5,934 bases of DNA from Methanosarcinaceae archaeon (GCA_028690255.1 JAQVBP010000052.1:11212-17145), one strand, 5' to 3'; shown: positions 1 through 5,922, counted from the first letter of the stretch. A program made the numbers and translations. Notes: generated from the sequence alone by a model not told the origin.

Positions 1-63
1 AAATCTAAATCTAAATCTAAATCTAAATCTAAATCTAAATCTAAATCTAAATCTAAATCTAAA
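1..63. repeat. AAATCT hexanucleotide tandem repeat (10.5 copies, open at left edge)
   Basis: Ten perfect copies of AAATCT are followed by AAA, with no mismatch, and the run starts at the first base of the window, so its true length is unknown. It lies 20 bp past the stop codon of the acetate transporter gene. Read on that gene's strand it is a series of TTTAGA units. No reading frame through it looks coding: one frame on each strand hits a stop in every unit. Perfect short-unit repeats of this kind usually arise by replication slippage and vary in copy number between strains. Whether it contributes to transcript termination is not known. Confidence 0.97.
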
Positions 64-67
64 GCCC

Positions 68-82
68 GGAAAAAGATTTTAA
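68..82 (-). terminator. T-rich 3' end of the acetate transporter gene
   Basis: On the minus strand the bases just after the TGA stop read TTAAAATCTTTTTCC, giving a T4-like and a T5 run within 20 bp of the stop. Archaeal RNA polymerase terminates at U-rich stretches without needing a hairpin, so this is a plausible termination site. No stem-loop is visible. The exact end point is inferred. Confidence 0.35.
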
Positions 83-83
83 T

Positions 84-665
84 TCAGCCCATCGGGAAAA
101 TTGTTTTTCCATGCGCTTCATTGATCACCTGGCCAAGAGCCGTGTAGATAGCGGAGAAACCACAGAAAATGCCTTCAAAGCCCGCAATCCTTGTGATTGC
201 CGCACTGCCTGTATAATCCCCGAGAGCGAGCAGGAAAAACAGGATTGCCAGGGTAAAAAACACAACCTGAAGGGACTTTGGGGCCTTGAGCGTACCAATG
301 AACATGAAAAGGGTGAAAAGGCCCCACATGAAAAGGTATGCAGCCATGGTTGTCTTTGCAGGGGCTGTTCCCCAGCCCAGGCCGGGAAGCACGATTATCC
401 CTACGAGGGAAAGCCAGAAAAACCCGTATGATGTAAAGGCTGTAGTTCCGAAGGTATTGCCTTTTTTCCATTCCATAATCCCGGCAATAACCTGAGCAAT
501 ACCACCGTAAAAGATGCCCATGGAAAGGATCATTGTCCCGAGGGCAAAGAAGCCGGCGTTGTGCAAATTCAAGAGTACCGTGGTCATCCCGAAACCCATC
601 AACCCCAGCGGGCCCGGGTTGGCTGTAAGATCCTTTAGTTTTAAGTCAGAATGTTCAGCGTTCAT
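84..665 (-). CDS. aceP: Acetate/succinate transporter, AceTr (GPR1/FUN34/SatP-YaaH) family
   Basis: This is a 193-residue inner-membrane transporter that probably imports acetate with protons. The family signature is at residues 16-22 (NPGPLGL; the usual form is NPAPLGL), followed by GFGMTT. The conserved block GGIAQVIAG...E..KGNTFG at 54-73 and the SYGFFW motif at 79-84 are also present. Six hydrophobic segments fall at about 20-36, 40-62, 74-94, 107-125, 131-149 and 160-180. Length and sequence closely recall E. coli SatP (188 aa). The start at 665 was chosen because the family signature begins 15 residues later and GAGGAGG lies 12 nt upstream. The frame stays open to a TTG at 815, but the extra 50 residues are not family-like. 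A homologue in Methanosarcina mazei has been described as acetate permease AceP, the source of the symbol. It is divergent from gpmI, and a shared role in growth on acetate is inference. Succinate transport is possible, as for SatP. Confidence 0.93.
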   Translation of the reverse strand: MNAEHSDLKLKDLTANPGPLGLMGFGMTTVLLNLHNAGFFALGTMILSMGIFYGGIAQVIAGIMEWKKGNTFGTTAFTSYGFFWLSLVGIIVLPGLGWGTAPAKTTMAAYLFMWGLFTLFMFIGTLKAPKSLQVVFFTLAILFFLLALGDYTGSAAITRIAGFEGIFCGFSAIYTALGQVINEAHGKTIFPMG

Positions 666-677
666 AGATAGTCTAAT

Positions 678-684
678 CCTCCTC
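678..684 (-). promoter_or_regulatory. Ribosome binding site deciding the transporter start
   Basis: On the minus strand GAGGAGG lies 12 nt before the ATG at 665. It is the best Shine-Dalgarno match in the region and supports the 193-residue product over the longer open frame. The spacing is slightly longer than ideal. Confidence 0.7.
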
Positions 685-805
685 TTTTTGTTTTCCGGAA
701 TTTCGCCTGGACTATAATCGGATTTTATCGATTCTTTCGCATTCTGTAATGTGGCGTATCCAGAAATTATTTCACCTGAAAAATTACAAAATTTATTTTT
801 GACTT

Positions 806-838
806 TACTTTGCAATTTATATCATGTACTTTGTAATT
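806..838. repeat. Pair of 12-bp direct repeats flanking a TATA-like box
   Basis: TACTTTGCAATT (806-817) and TACTTTGTAATT (827-838) match at 11 of 12 bases and are spaced exactly 21 bp apart, two helical turns. Weaker relatives occur at 851-863 (TACTTTAAAAATT) and 924-934 (TACTTATAATT). AATTACAAA at 782-790 is the exact reverse complement of 830-838. The arrangement suggests binding sites for a regulator on one face of the helix. In such AT-rich DNA some of the weaker matches may be chance. Confidence 0.5.
815..823 (-). promoter_or_regulatory. Candidate TATA box for the transporter gene
   Basis: The minus strand reads GATATAAAT here, close to the archaeal TATA consensus. Transcription would begin about 25 bp downstream, near 790, giving a leader of roughly 125 nt, long but not unusual in Methanosarcina. 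Near-identical 12-bp repeats flank the box, which fits an operator over a core promoter. A second candidate, GGATATAAGG at 872-881 on the same strand, has an A-rich stretch just upstream and cannot be excluded. Confidence 0.4.
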
Positions 839-944
839 AAGTTATAGATTTACTTTAAAAATTATTATAGGCCTTATATCCGTTTTGTTTTTTTGACCTT
901 TTTCTGGAGTATGTAATTATTAATACTTATAATTGAGGACTGTA

Positions 945-970
945 TTTATATTTTTAAGATATATAAAAAG
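945..970 (+). promoter_or_regulatory. Candidate core promoter of gpmI
   Basis: Two TATA-like elements overlap this stretch: TTTATATTT at 945-953 and ATATATAAAA at 959-968. With archaeal spacing of about 25 bp, transcription would begin near 973-990, leaving a leader of about 35-55 nt. Which of the two is used cannot be decided from sequence alone. Confidence 0.4.
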
Positions 971-999
971 GAAGAAACCTATTCAGGAACAAGGTATTT

Positions 1000-1029
1000 A
1001 TGAACTGGAAGGAAATTCCCTGCATATGA
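1000..1029 (+). other. Possible 9-codon upstream ORF overlapping the gpmI start
   Basis: An ATG at 1000 opens a frame encoding MNWKEIPCI and ends at a TGA that overlaps the gpmI ATG as ATGA (1026-1029). A weak AAGG lies about 5 nt before this ATG. The overlap is typical of translational coupling. It could equally be chance, because the SD-like GGAAGGAAA of gpmI lies inside the small frame. Confidence 0.25.
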
Positions 1030-2585
1030 CTCAGGTAAGAAGACCTCTCATGCTCATGATCCTGGATGGCTGGGGGCACATCGCCAGCTCGAAAGGAAAT
1101 GCCATTCTGGCTGCGGATACCCCGAACCTCGACCACCTGCTGGAAAAGTACCCCAGCTGCACCTGTGAAGCCTCAGGGGAAGCCGTGGGCCTGCCAGAGG
1201 GGCAGATGGGAAACTCGGAAGTGGGCCACCTGAACATCGGGGCGGGAAGGATCGTCTACCAGGACCTCACCCGGATTAACCTCTCCATTAAAATGGGAGA
1301 TTTTTTCAAAAACCCCGTGCTTCTGGAAGCGATTGCAAACGCAAAAAACCACGGCTCAAAACTGCACCTCATGGGACTGTTTTCTTTCGGAGGGGTGCAC
1401 AGCCACATGGAACACCTGCAGGCCCTCGTGAAGCTTGCAAAGGAGCAGGGTCTCCGAAAAGTATATATTCACACCTTTCTGGACGGGCGGGACGTACCTC
1501 CGAAAGCCGCCCTTGAGGATATGAAAGGCTTCGAAGCTTTCCTGAAAAAAACCGGCATCGGAGAAGTGGCCTTTGTCTCGGGCCGCTACTATGCAATGGA
1601 TCGGGACGAACGCTGGGACAGGACGGAACTGGCCTACGACGCCCTGACAGTCGGAGCCGCCCCTTTCAGCGCCCCTGACCCGGCCTCCGCCGTGGCCGCA
1701 GCCTATGCGAGGGGAGAAAATGACGAGTTCGTCAAGCCGACCTTAATCACGGACTCCGAAGGAAAACCGAAAGCCATAGTGGAAGACAACGATTCCGTGA
1801 TCTTTTTTAACTTCAGGCCCGATCGCGCGCGGCAGCTTACCTGGGCTTTTGTAAACGAGACTTTCGAAGGCTTCCAAAGAAAAGCCCGGCCGCAGGTCCA
1901 CTACGTCTGTATGACCCGGTACGACGAAAACCTCAGCCTGCCCCTTGCCTTCCCCCCGGAAGAACTCAAAAACGTACTAGGGGAAGTCCTTAGCCGGGAA
2001 GGCAAGACCCAGCTCCGCATAGCCGAGACCGAAAAGTACGCCCATGTGACCTTCTTCTTCAACGGAGGAGTCGAGCGCTGCTACCCCGGAGAAGACCGCT
2101 GCCTGATTCCCTCCCCGAAAATTGCGACCTACGACCTCAAACCCGAGATGAGCGCCTATGAGGTCACAGACGAGGTGGTCAAAAGGATCGAGTCAGGGAA
2201 ATACGACGTTATAATTCTGAACTTCGCCAACATGGACATGGTGGGGCACACAGGCATATTCGAAGCCGCTGTAGCCGCCGTGGAAGCCGTGGATACCTGC
2301 GTGGGCCGGGTAATCGAGGCGCTCCACCGGGCAGGAGGGATGGCAATCGTGACCGCAGACCACGGAAACGCCGAACAGATGGAAAGCCCGGAGACCGGAG
2401 GAGTCCATACCGCCCATACCTCAAACCCCGTGAAACTGCTCTACGCCGGAGACGGGGACGTGGAGGGCCTGAGGATGGGAAAACTCTGCGACATCGCCCC
2501 GACCATGCTCGACCTTCTGGATCTGGAAAAACCCCGGGAAATGACCGGCGATTCAATGATCATATGGAAAAAGGAAGGGGCCTGA
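1026..2585 (+). CDS. gpmI: 2,3-bisphosphoglycerate-independent phosphoglycerate mutase (long, bacterial/plant-type GpmI)
   Basis: This cytoplasmic enzyme interconverts 3- and 2-phosphoglycerate in glycolysis and gluconeogenesis. The 519 residues match the usual GpmI length of about 510-520. The alkaline-phosphatase-like metal-binding residues are all visible: D14 in LDGWG, S64 in GNSEVGH (the phosphoserine), D404 and H408 in NMDMVGHTG, D445 and H446 in TADHGN, and H464 in HTAHT. The inserted phosphotransferase domain carries H125 (GGVHSH), DGRD at 153-156, R187 (SGRYYAMDRD), and R264 and R267 (FRPDRAR). K337 follows in ETEKYAHVTFFFNGG. The start at 1026 places the conserved LMLMILDGWG a few residues in. 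GGAAGGAAA about 10-13 nt upstream is a moderate ribosome site; the frame upstream to a TTG at 933 is rejected. Many archaea rely instead on the shorter, distantly related ApgM form, so a bacterial origin is likely but inferred. Confidence 0.97.
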   Translation: MTQVRRPLMLMILDGWGHIASSKGNAILAADTPNLDHLLEKYPSCTCEASGEAVGLPEGQMGNSEVGHLNIGAGRIVYQDLTRINLSIKMGDFFKNPVLLEAIANAKNHGSKLHLMGLFSFGGVHSHMEHLQALVKLAKEQGLRKVYIHTFLDGRDVPPKAALEDMKGFEAFLKKTGIGEVAFVSGRYYAMDRDERWDRTELAYDALTVGAAPFSAPDPASAVAAAYARGENDEFVKPTLITDSEGKPKAIVEDNDSVIFFNFRPDRARQLTWAFVNETFEGFQRKARPQVHYVCMTRYDENLSLPLAFPPEELKNVLGEVLSREGKTQLRIAETEKYAHVTFFFNGGVERCYPGEDRCLIPSPKIATYDLKPEMSAYEVTDEVVKRIESGKYDVIILNFANMDMVGHTGIFEAAVAAVEAVDTCVGRVIEALHRAGGMAIVTADHGNAEQMESPETGGVHTAHTSNPVKLLYAGDGDVEGLRMGKLCDIAPTMLDLLDLEKPREMTGDSMIIWKKEGA

Positions 2586-2589
2586 ACAC

Positions 2590-2697
2590 TCCTTTTCCCC
2601 CTTTTTCGCCAATTTCTCCTTTTTCGCCAATTTCTCCTTTTTCGCCAATTTCTCCTTTTTCGCCAATTTCTCCTTTTTCGCCAATTTCTTCTTTTTC
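2590..2697 (+). terminator. Multi-site T-rich terminator region of gpmI
   Basis: Directly after the gpmI stop the coding strand reads CTCCTTTTCCCCCTTTTT, and T5 runs then recur every 18 bp through the tandem repeat, six in all. U-rich stretches are the known intrinsic termination signal of archaeal RNA polymerase, so transcripts probably end at several points here. The role of the repeat as a terminator is inference from position and composition. Confidence 0.5.
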
Positions 2698-2702
2698 AAT
2701 TT
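2602..2702 (+). repeat. 18-bp tandem repeat, five copies, each with a T5 run
   Basis: The unit TTTTTCGCCAATTTCTCC occurs perfectly four times at 2602-2619, 2620-2637, 2638-2655 and 2656-2673. A fifth copy with one mismatch spans 2674-2691 (CTTC for CTCC). A sixth, truncated copy lacking GCC follows at 2692-2702. The array begins 16 bp after the gpmI stop and fills most of the spacer between two convergent genes. The unit contains no dyad, so it is not a hairpin array, and neither strand shows a credible gene here. Confidence 0.96.
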
Positions 2703-2728
2703 GTTGTTAATTACTGAAAGGCCCGGGC

Positions 2729-2741
2729 AGAGAAAAACTTT
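2729..2741 (-). terminator. T5 run just past the flap endonuclease stop
   Basis: On the minus strand AAAGTTTTTCTC follows the TGA stop at once. The single T5 tract is a modest archaeal termination signal, and further downstream the strand becomes A-rich across the tandem repeat. A GCCCGGGC palindrome at 2721-2728 lies just beyond but is too short and loop-free to form a hairpin. Confidence 0.3.
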
Positions 2742-3758
2742 TCAGAACCACTGATCAAGGGTCTGCTGCCGGCCCCCGGAAGCCTCTTTTAAACGTTCGC
2801 AGGCCTTTTCCACCCGGTCTCTGGAAAAGCCGTGTTTCTCGCAGAGAAACTCTACCATTTTATCATGGTCCGGCTTTTTCCATTTGAGTTCATATTCGTC
2901 CGTAACAGGCGGCCGGGAAAAGAGTTCCCGGATTTGTTCAAGATCCTCGATTTCGAGCTTTTTTTCCCGCAGGACTCCTGAGATGTCCCCGTGTTTTTTG
3001 ACCAGTTTAAGAGCTGTCTTCGGGCCCACCCTTTCCAGGCCTTTGTTAAAGTCCGTGCCAACGCAGATTGCGATATCGATTAGTTGCCCCCGGTCTATCT
3101 CAAGGTTTTTTAAACTCCCCTCAAGGTCGATCAGCTCGGGCTCGACCTCGACATACGAGTTTTTTCCAGGAAGTTTGCGCCTGCCCGTAATCGCCAGGTT
3201 CCTTATAACAGCCGGGGCCCCGAAGAGAAAAGCATCGTAGTCCTGAGAGGCCACGAAGTCCGCATCTTTTTTAAGCACCATGTGGGCGGCCTGGGCCTCT
3301 CCTTCCGAAGGGGCCTGGACGTAGGGGATCCCCATGCTTGACAGGAGGTATTTGGCGTCTTCCACGATCTGCGAGTCCACCTTTGCGGAGGCCTGGGCAT
3401 ATTTGTATGCGGCCTCCATGTCCCCTTCCTCTTTTGCATTTTCCCACTTTTCCCGGGCCGCTTCCCGGACCACCTTTCTTCGGTCCAGAGTCCCGGTTTT
3501 CAGTTCAGGCGGTTTTCCGTCAAAAACGTAAACTGGCCTTATCCCGGCCTCCACGAGGCTCGTTGTCCGGTAGAGCAGGCCTGAGAGATGAGAGGTTACC
3601 CTGCCGCTAGAATCTTTCAGGGGACTACCGTCCCGCTGGCGGATGATGCTCAAAAACTGGTGCAGGGTGTTGAAGGCATCGATTGCCACCACCCGGTTTG
3701 TAAGGTCCGAAAGCCCTACTGTTTTTTTCTGAAGTAAATCTCCTATATCCGTTCCCAT
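2742..3758 (-). CDS. fen: Flap endonuclease 1 (archaeal FEN-1, XPG/Rad2 family)
   Basis: This structure-specific nuclease removes 5' flaps during Okazaki fragment maturation and base excision repair. The 338 residues are full length for archaeal FEN-1. The N-terminus MGTDIGDLL is characteristic. The metal-binding acidic residues are all in place: D27 (VAIDAFN), D80 (YVFDGKPP), E152 and E154 (PSEGEAQAA), D173 and D175 (SQDYDAFLFG) and D236 (VGTDFN). A helix-hairpin-helix element follows at about 238-258 (GLERVGPKTALKLVKKHG). The protein ends in QQTLDQWF (331-338), a canonical PIP box for the PCNA clamp. The ATG at 3758 has GAGGT 5 nt upstream. The gene lies 151 bp downstream of the peptidase gene on the same strand, with its own promoter-like box, so it is probably transcribed separately. 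Nothing is missing or unusual in the protein. Confidence 0.98.
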   Translation of the reverse strand: MGTDIGDLLQKKTVGLSDLTNRVVAIDAFNTLHQFLSIIRQRDGSPLKDSSGRVTSHLSGLLYRTTSLVEAGIRPVYVFDGKPPELKTGTLDRRKVVREAAREKWENAKEEGDMEAAYKYAQASAKVDSQIVEDAKYLLSSMGIPYVQAPSEGEAQAAHMVLKKDADFVASQDYDAFLFGAPAVIRNLAITGRRKLPGKNSYVEVEPELIDLEGSLKNLEIDRGQLIDIAICVGTDFNKGLERVGPKTALKLVKKHGDISGVLREKKLEIEDLEQIRELFSRPPVTDEYELKWKKPDHDKMVEFLCEKHGFSRDRVEKACERLKEASGGRQQTLDQWF

Positions 3759-3763
3759 GCTTT

Positions 3764-3768
3764 ACCTC
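3764..3768 (-). promoter_or_regulatory. Ribosome binding site of fen
   Basis: GAGGT on the minus strand lies 5 nt before the ATG at 3758, a good archaeal Shine-Dalgarno position. It confirms the start that gives the conserved MGTDIGDLL N-terminus, whose second residue, glycine, takes part in catalysis in this family. Confidence 0.75.
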
Positions 3769-3822
3769 GGAGGATTTTTTCCTATTTTACTTTACTCCTG
3801 ATGCGCGACTTATTAGACTTTA

Positions 3823-3830
3823 GTTATATG
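3823..3830 (-). promoter_or_regulatory. Candidate TATA box for fen
   Basis: The minus strand reads CATATAAC here, 64 bp upstream of the fen start codon. Transcription would begin near 3800, giving a leader of about 40 nt. The match to the archaeal consensus is moderate and a BRE is not obvious. Confidence 0.4.
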
Positions 3831-3909
3831 TTAGGAGCCCGGAGGTTTGAAGAGCGGGAAGAAGTAAGAGGCCCCCGGGTTTTCCTGTGCCATGTTTTCA
3901 ACCCTTACC

Positions 3910-5922
3910 TTATTCAATTACGAGTTTTTCCGGTTCTGTCATATTGAAATTCACATGATAATCCTCGGCGTAGAGAGCAGAGTAGTAAGTGCCCGGGGGC
4001 AGATAATCAAAGACATACTCCGTGCCGCCCCCAACCAGTATTTTTCCGAGTTCGACCCAGTTTTGAGGGTTGGAATTATCTCCGTAAAGGACAGCGTAGG
4101 TAGAAAGGACGTCTCCCTCTTCCAGCTTCAGGACTTCCCTCGAAAAAAGAAGTTCGCCGTTCTGCAGAAACTCATAGGGGTTCAGGTAGGCGCCCACGGT
4201 CCCGTTTACCGGGTCCAGGCAGAGGTGGACCAGGCAGGGACGGGAAAGCCCGTCTCGCAGGAGCCTCACTTCAGAAATAAAGAAAATTAGTTTACCCTCT
4301 TCGCATTTTCCCTTATATATGGAGGACATAAGCGCATAACTTCCCGTATTCCTGTCCCGGAGGTATATCCATTTCCCGTCCCAGGCCGGAAGGCTGTAAT
4401 ATCCACTCTCGTTTTTTTCTGCAGGCCTGTTCCCGAGGAGGACGAAAGAGGGGCCCCCTTCGAGCCCCTTTTCTTCAGGGAGAGGGAGGGGGGCCCTTCC
4501 TTCAGCCGGGAGGACTTCGAAGATCGGGCCTCCCGCTGCAGGCCCGCCCTTGCAGGCTGTGCTTAGATAGACCTGCCTTACAGCAGCCAGTCCGGAATTA
4601 TCCTCAACGACGAAACTGTGCCCTGTTTTCGAGATTGTGGGGTCGAGGAGGTCCGCACAGGTCCGCTCCAGGTAATTCCCGAGAAACCCTGACCAGGTCT
4701 CGGAAAGAGTGTCAGGGTTATAGCCTCTGAATGCTTTTTCTCCGGCGTGAGGGGAATATAGAGAAACCCCATATGCTCCGGCTTCTCCCGGGTCGTATCT
4801 TGCATAGACCACAAAACTGTCAAGGGCCTCGAGCAGGGTTTTGGCCTTTCCGGAAAGTTCGGGAGCTTCTTCCCCCACCTGCAGGGCAAAGCTCTTCAGG
4901 TCCATGGAAATTTCACTGTTTTCTTTAGGCTCGACCCCGAATTTTCTGGCCTTTGTAAAAGAAGCCCCGAGCCCGCAGTAACTTTTAGGGATCAAAAGCC
5001 TTGAGTCCATTGCCTCGACAAGGGAATCGAAACTATCCAGCACCGTTTCGGTCCGGGAAAGATCCAGAAGGGAGAGGGTTCTCGGGCGCAGATGCTCAGG
5101 GTTGTCCAGGTAACTGTCAATAATTTCCCGCCCTAGTTTAGGGGTTGAAACCTGTGGGTTTTCCACAAGGTAGCTCACAAAAGAGACATAGTCCCAGCCA
5201 TGTGTGGGCTCGATTGTTTCGGAGGCAAGCATATAATCGGCCGAAGAGGAGATACTTTTTGCAATTTCAAGGTTTGCCATCAGGCAGGCATCAAAGCCTA
5301 TCAGGTCGAAATGCAGGCCTGATTTTTCAAGAGATTTTGAAAGTTCCGGAAGTTCCAGCCTGTCATAGCGATGGTTTTCGTCAAAACAGACACCCCGGTA
5401 GGCATCCCCGTGGTCCCAGAAAACCAGGATATACCTCTCGCTCTCATAGTTTTCCCGAAGGTAGGAAAGAAAGGTATCCAGGCTTTTTTGAGTCCCCATG
5501 TTTGCTGATTTATAGGCCCGCCTGTACAGACCTTCGTTTCCTATAATCCCGTCCCCGGCATCTGTTTCAAGATCGGAGAGATCCGCAATCGTCATCCCCC
5601 GCCAGCCGTCCAGATCGCTGCCCCCGTAGGCAAGCACGATTTCCACGGCAGTCCGATTCTGAGGGGCAACTTCCAGGATTTCAAAAATATCAGTGCTCGC
5701 ATAGCCGTTGTCAGACTCAAGGTCACTTCCGACCATGTAGACGGCAAGCAGGTTCGAGACCTGCCCTCCATCCCCTCCCGAAGCGCCCCCGGAACTTTCA
5801 GTAGGCCCATTTCCCGGAACAGAGGAGTCGGGATCATGTCCCGTCCATCCACCGGGATCATCTAGACAGCCACATGCTAAAAGGAAGAGCATGAGGACTG
5901 CAGCAAACCCCCATTTCTGCAT
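3910..5922 (-). CDS. Secreted lipoprotein-like cysteine peptidase, clostripain family (C11)
   Basis: This is a 670-residue predicted cell-surface endopeptidase. Residues 1-19 form a lipoprotein-type signal (hydrophobic core, then LLACGC); C19 or C17 could be the lipid-bearing cysteine. A Gly/Ser/Asp-rich linker spans about 20-55. The peptidase domain begins at LLAVYMVGSDLES (58-70). It carries the catalytic histidine H171 in FWDHGDAYRG and the catalytic cysteine C213 in IGFDACLMANLE, in the order and spacing of clan CD family C11. D211, two residues before the cysteine, corresponds to the S1-pocket Asp of characterised members, so cleavage after Arg or Lys is predicted. The C-terminal half (about 430-670) is beta-rich, of unknown role, and ends in FDYLPPGTYYSALYAEDYHV. 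The ATG at 5922 has a weak AGGGGT 5 nt upstream. Substrates are unknown, and no partner gene is visible, though the upstream side is cut by the window edge. Confidence 0.9.
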   Translation of the reverse strand: MQKWGFAAVLMLFLLACGCLDDPGGWTGHDPDSSVPGNGPTESSGGASGGDGGQVSNLLAVYMVGSDLESDNGYASTDIFEILEVAPQNRTAVEIVLAYGGSDLDGWRGMTIADLSDLETDAGDGIIGNEGLYRRAYKSANMGTQKSLDTFLSYLRENYESERYILVFWDHGDAYRGVCFDENHRYDRLELPELSKSLEKSGLHFDLIGFDACLMANLEIAKSISSSADYMLASETIEPTHGWDYVSFVSYLVENPQVSTPKLGREIIDSYLDNPEHLRPRTLSLLDLSRTETVLDSFDSLVEAMDSRLLIPKSYCGLGASFTKARKFGVEPKENSEISMDLKSFALQVGEEAPELSGKAKTLLEALDSFVVYARYDPGEAGAYGVSLYSPHAGEKAFRGYNPDTLSETWSGFLGNYLERTCADLLDPTISKTGHSFVVEDNSGLAAVRQVYLSTACKGGPAAGGPIFEVLPAEGRAPLPLPEEKGLEGGPSFVLLGNRPAEKNESGYYSLPAWDGKWIYLRDRNTGSYALMSSIYKGKCEEGKLIFFISEVRLLRDGLSRPCLVHLCLDPVNGTVGAYLNPYEFLQNGELLFSREVLKLEEGDVLSTYAVLYGDNSNPQNWVELGKILVGGGTEYVFDYLPPGTYYSALYAEDYHVNFNMTEPEKLVIE

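Larger units (their letters stand above)
666..1025. other. AT-rich divergent intergenic region between transporter and gpmI
   Basis: This 360-bp spacer must hold the promoters of both divergent genes. It is markedly richer in A and T than either gene. It contains two TATA-like boxes facing the transporter, one or two facing gpmI, a repeated TACTTT-type motif and a possible 9-codon upstream ORF, each listed separately. No structured riboswitch, tRNA or longer conserved gene is recognisable. The frames running into it from both genes rely on TTG starts and do not resemble protein. Confidence 0.85.
3759..3909 (-). other. Spacer between peptidase and fen
   Basis: This 151-bp stretch holds the fen promoter-like box and ribosome site next to fen. 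Near the peptidase end it has a pyrimidine-rich segment (about 3845-3875 read on the minus strand) that may serve as the peptidase gene's terminator. A 20-codon frame from an ATG at 3893 to a TAA at 3831 exists, but it has no convincing ribosome site and is not called as a gene. Confidence 0.6.

Noticed and set aside
1..63. Reading the AAATCT repeat as a telomere-like end
   Set aside because: The window is an internal cut, and archaeal chromosomes of this kind are circular; a simple slippage repeat explains it.
666..815. N-terminal extension of the transporter frame to a TTG at 815
   Set aside because: The 50 extra residues are encoded by AT-rich spacer, do not resemble the family, and would bury a strong ribosome site; the ATG at 665 gives the normal family length.
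933..1025. N-terminal extension of gpmI to a TTG at 933
   Set aside because: It would run through the likely promoter (TATA-like boxes at 945-968) and add 31 residues not seen in GpmI proteins.
2209..2556. 115-codon minus-strand open frame inside gpmI
   Set aside because: Its Arg/Pro-rich translation is the antisense of a GC-rich coding region with intact GpmI motifs.
2602..2702. Reading the 18-bp array as a CRISPR or iteron origin
   Set aside because: Units are head-to-tail with no variable spacers, so not CRISPR; there is no nearby replication initiator gene, and the position after a stop codon fits a 3' end better than an origin.
3765..3773. CCTCGGAGG as a hairpin sequestering the fen ribosome site
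   Set aside because: The two arms are separated by a single base, so a hairpin cannot form.
3892..4290. 132-codon plus-strand open frame
   Set aside because: It lies antisense to the C-terminal part of the peptidase gene; its translation looks like a shadow of that gene, with no ribosome site or recognisable family.
5145..5546. 133-codon plus-strand open frame
   Set aside because: It is antisense to the catalytic region of the peptidase, which has unmistakable motifs; the Arg/Pro/Ser-rich translation is typical of a shadow frame.
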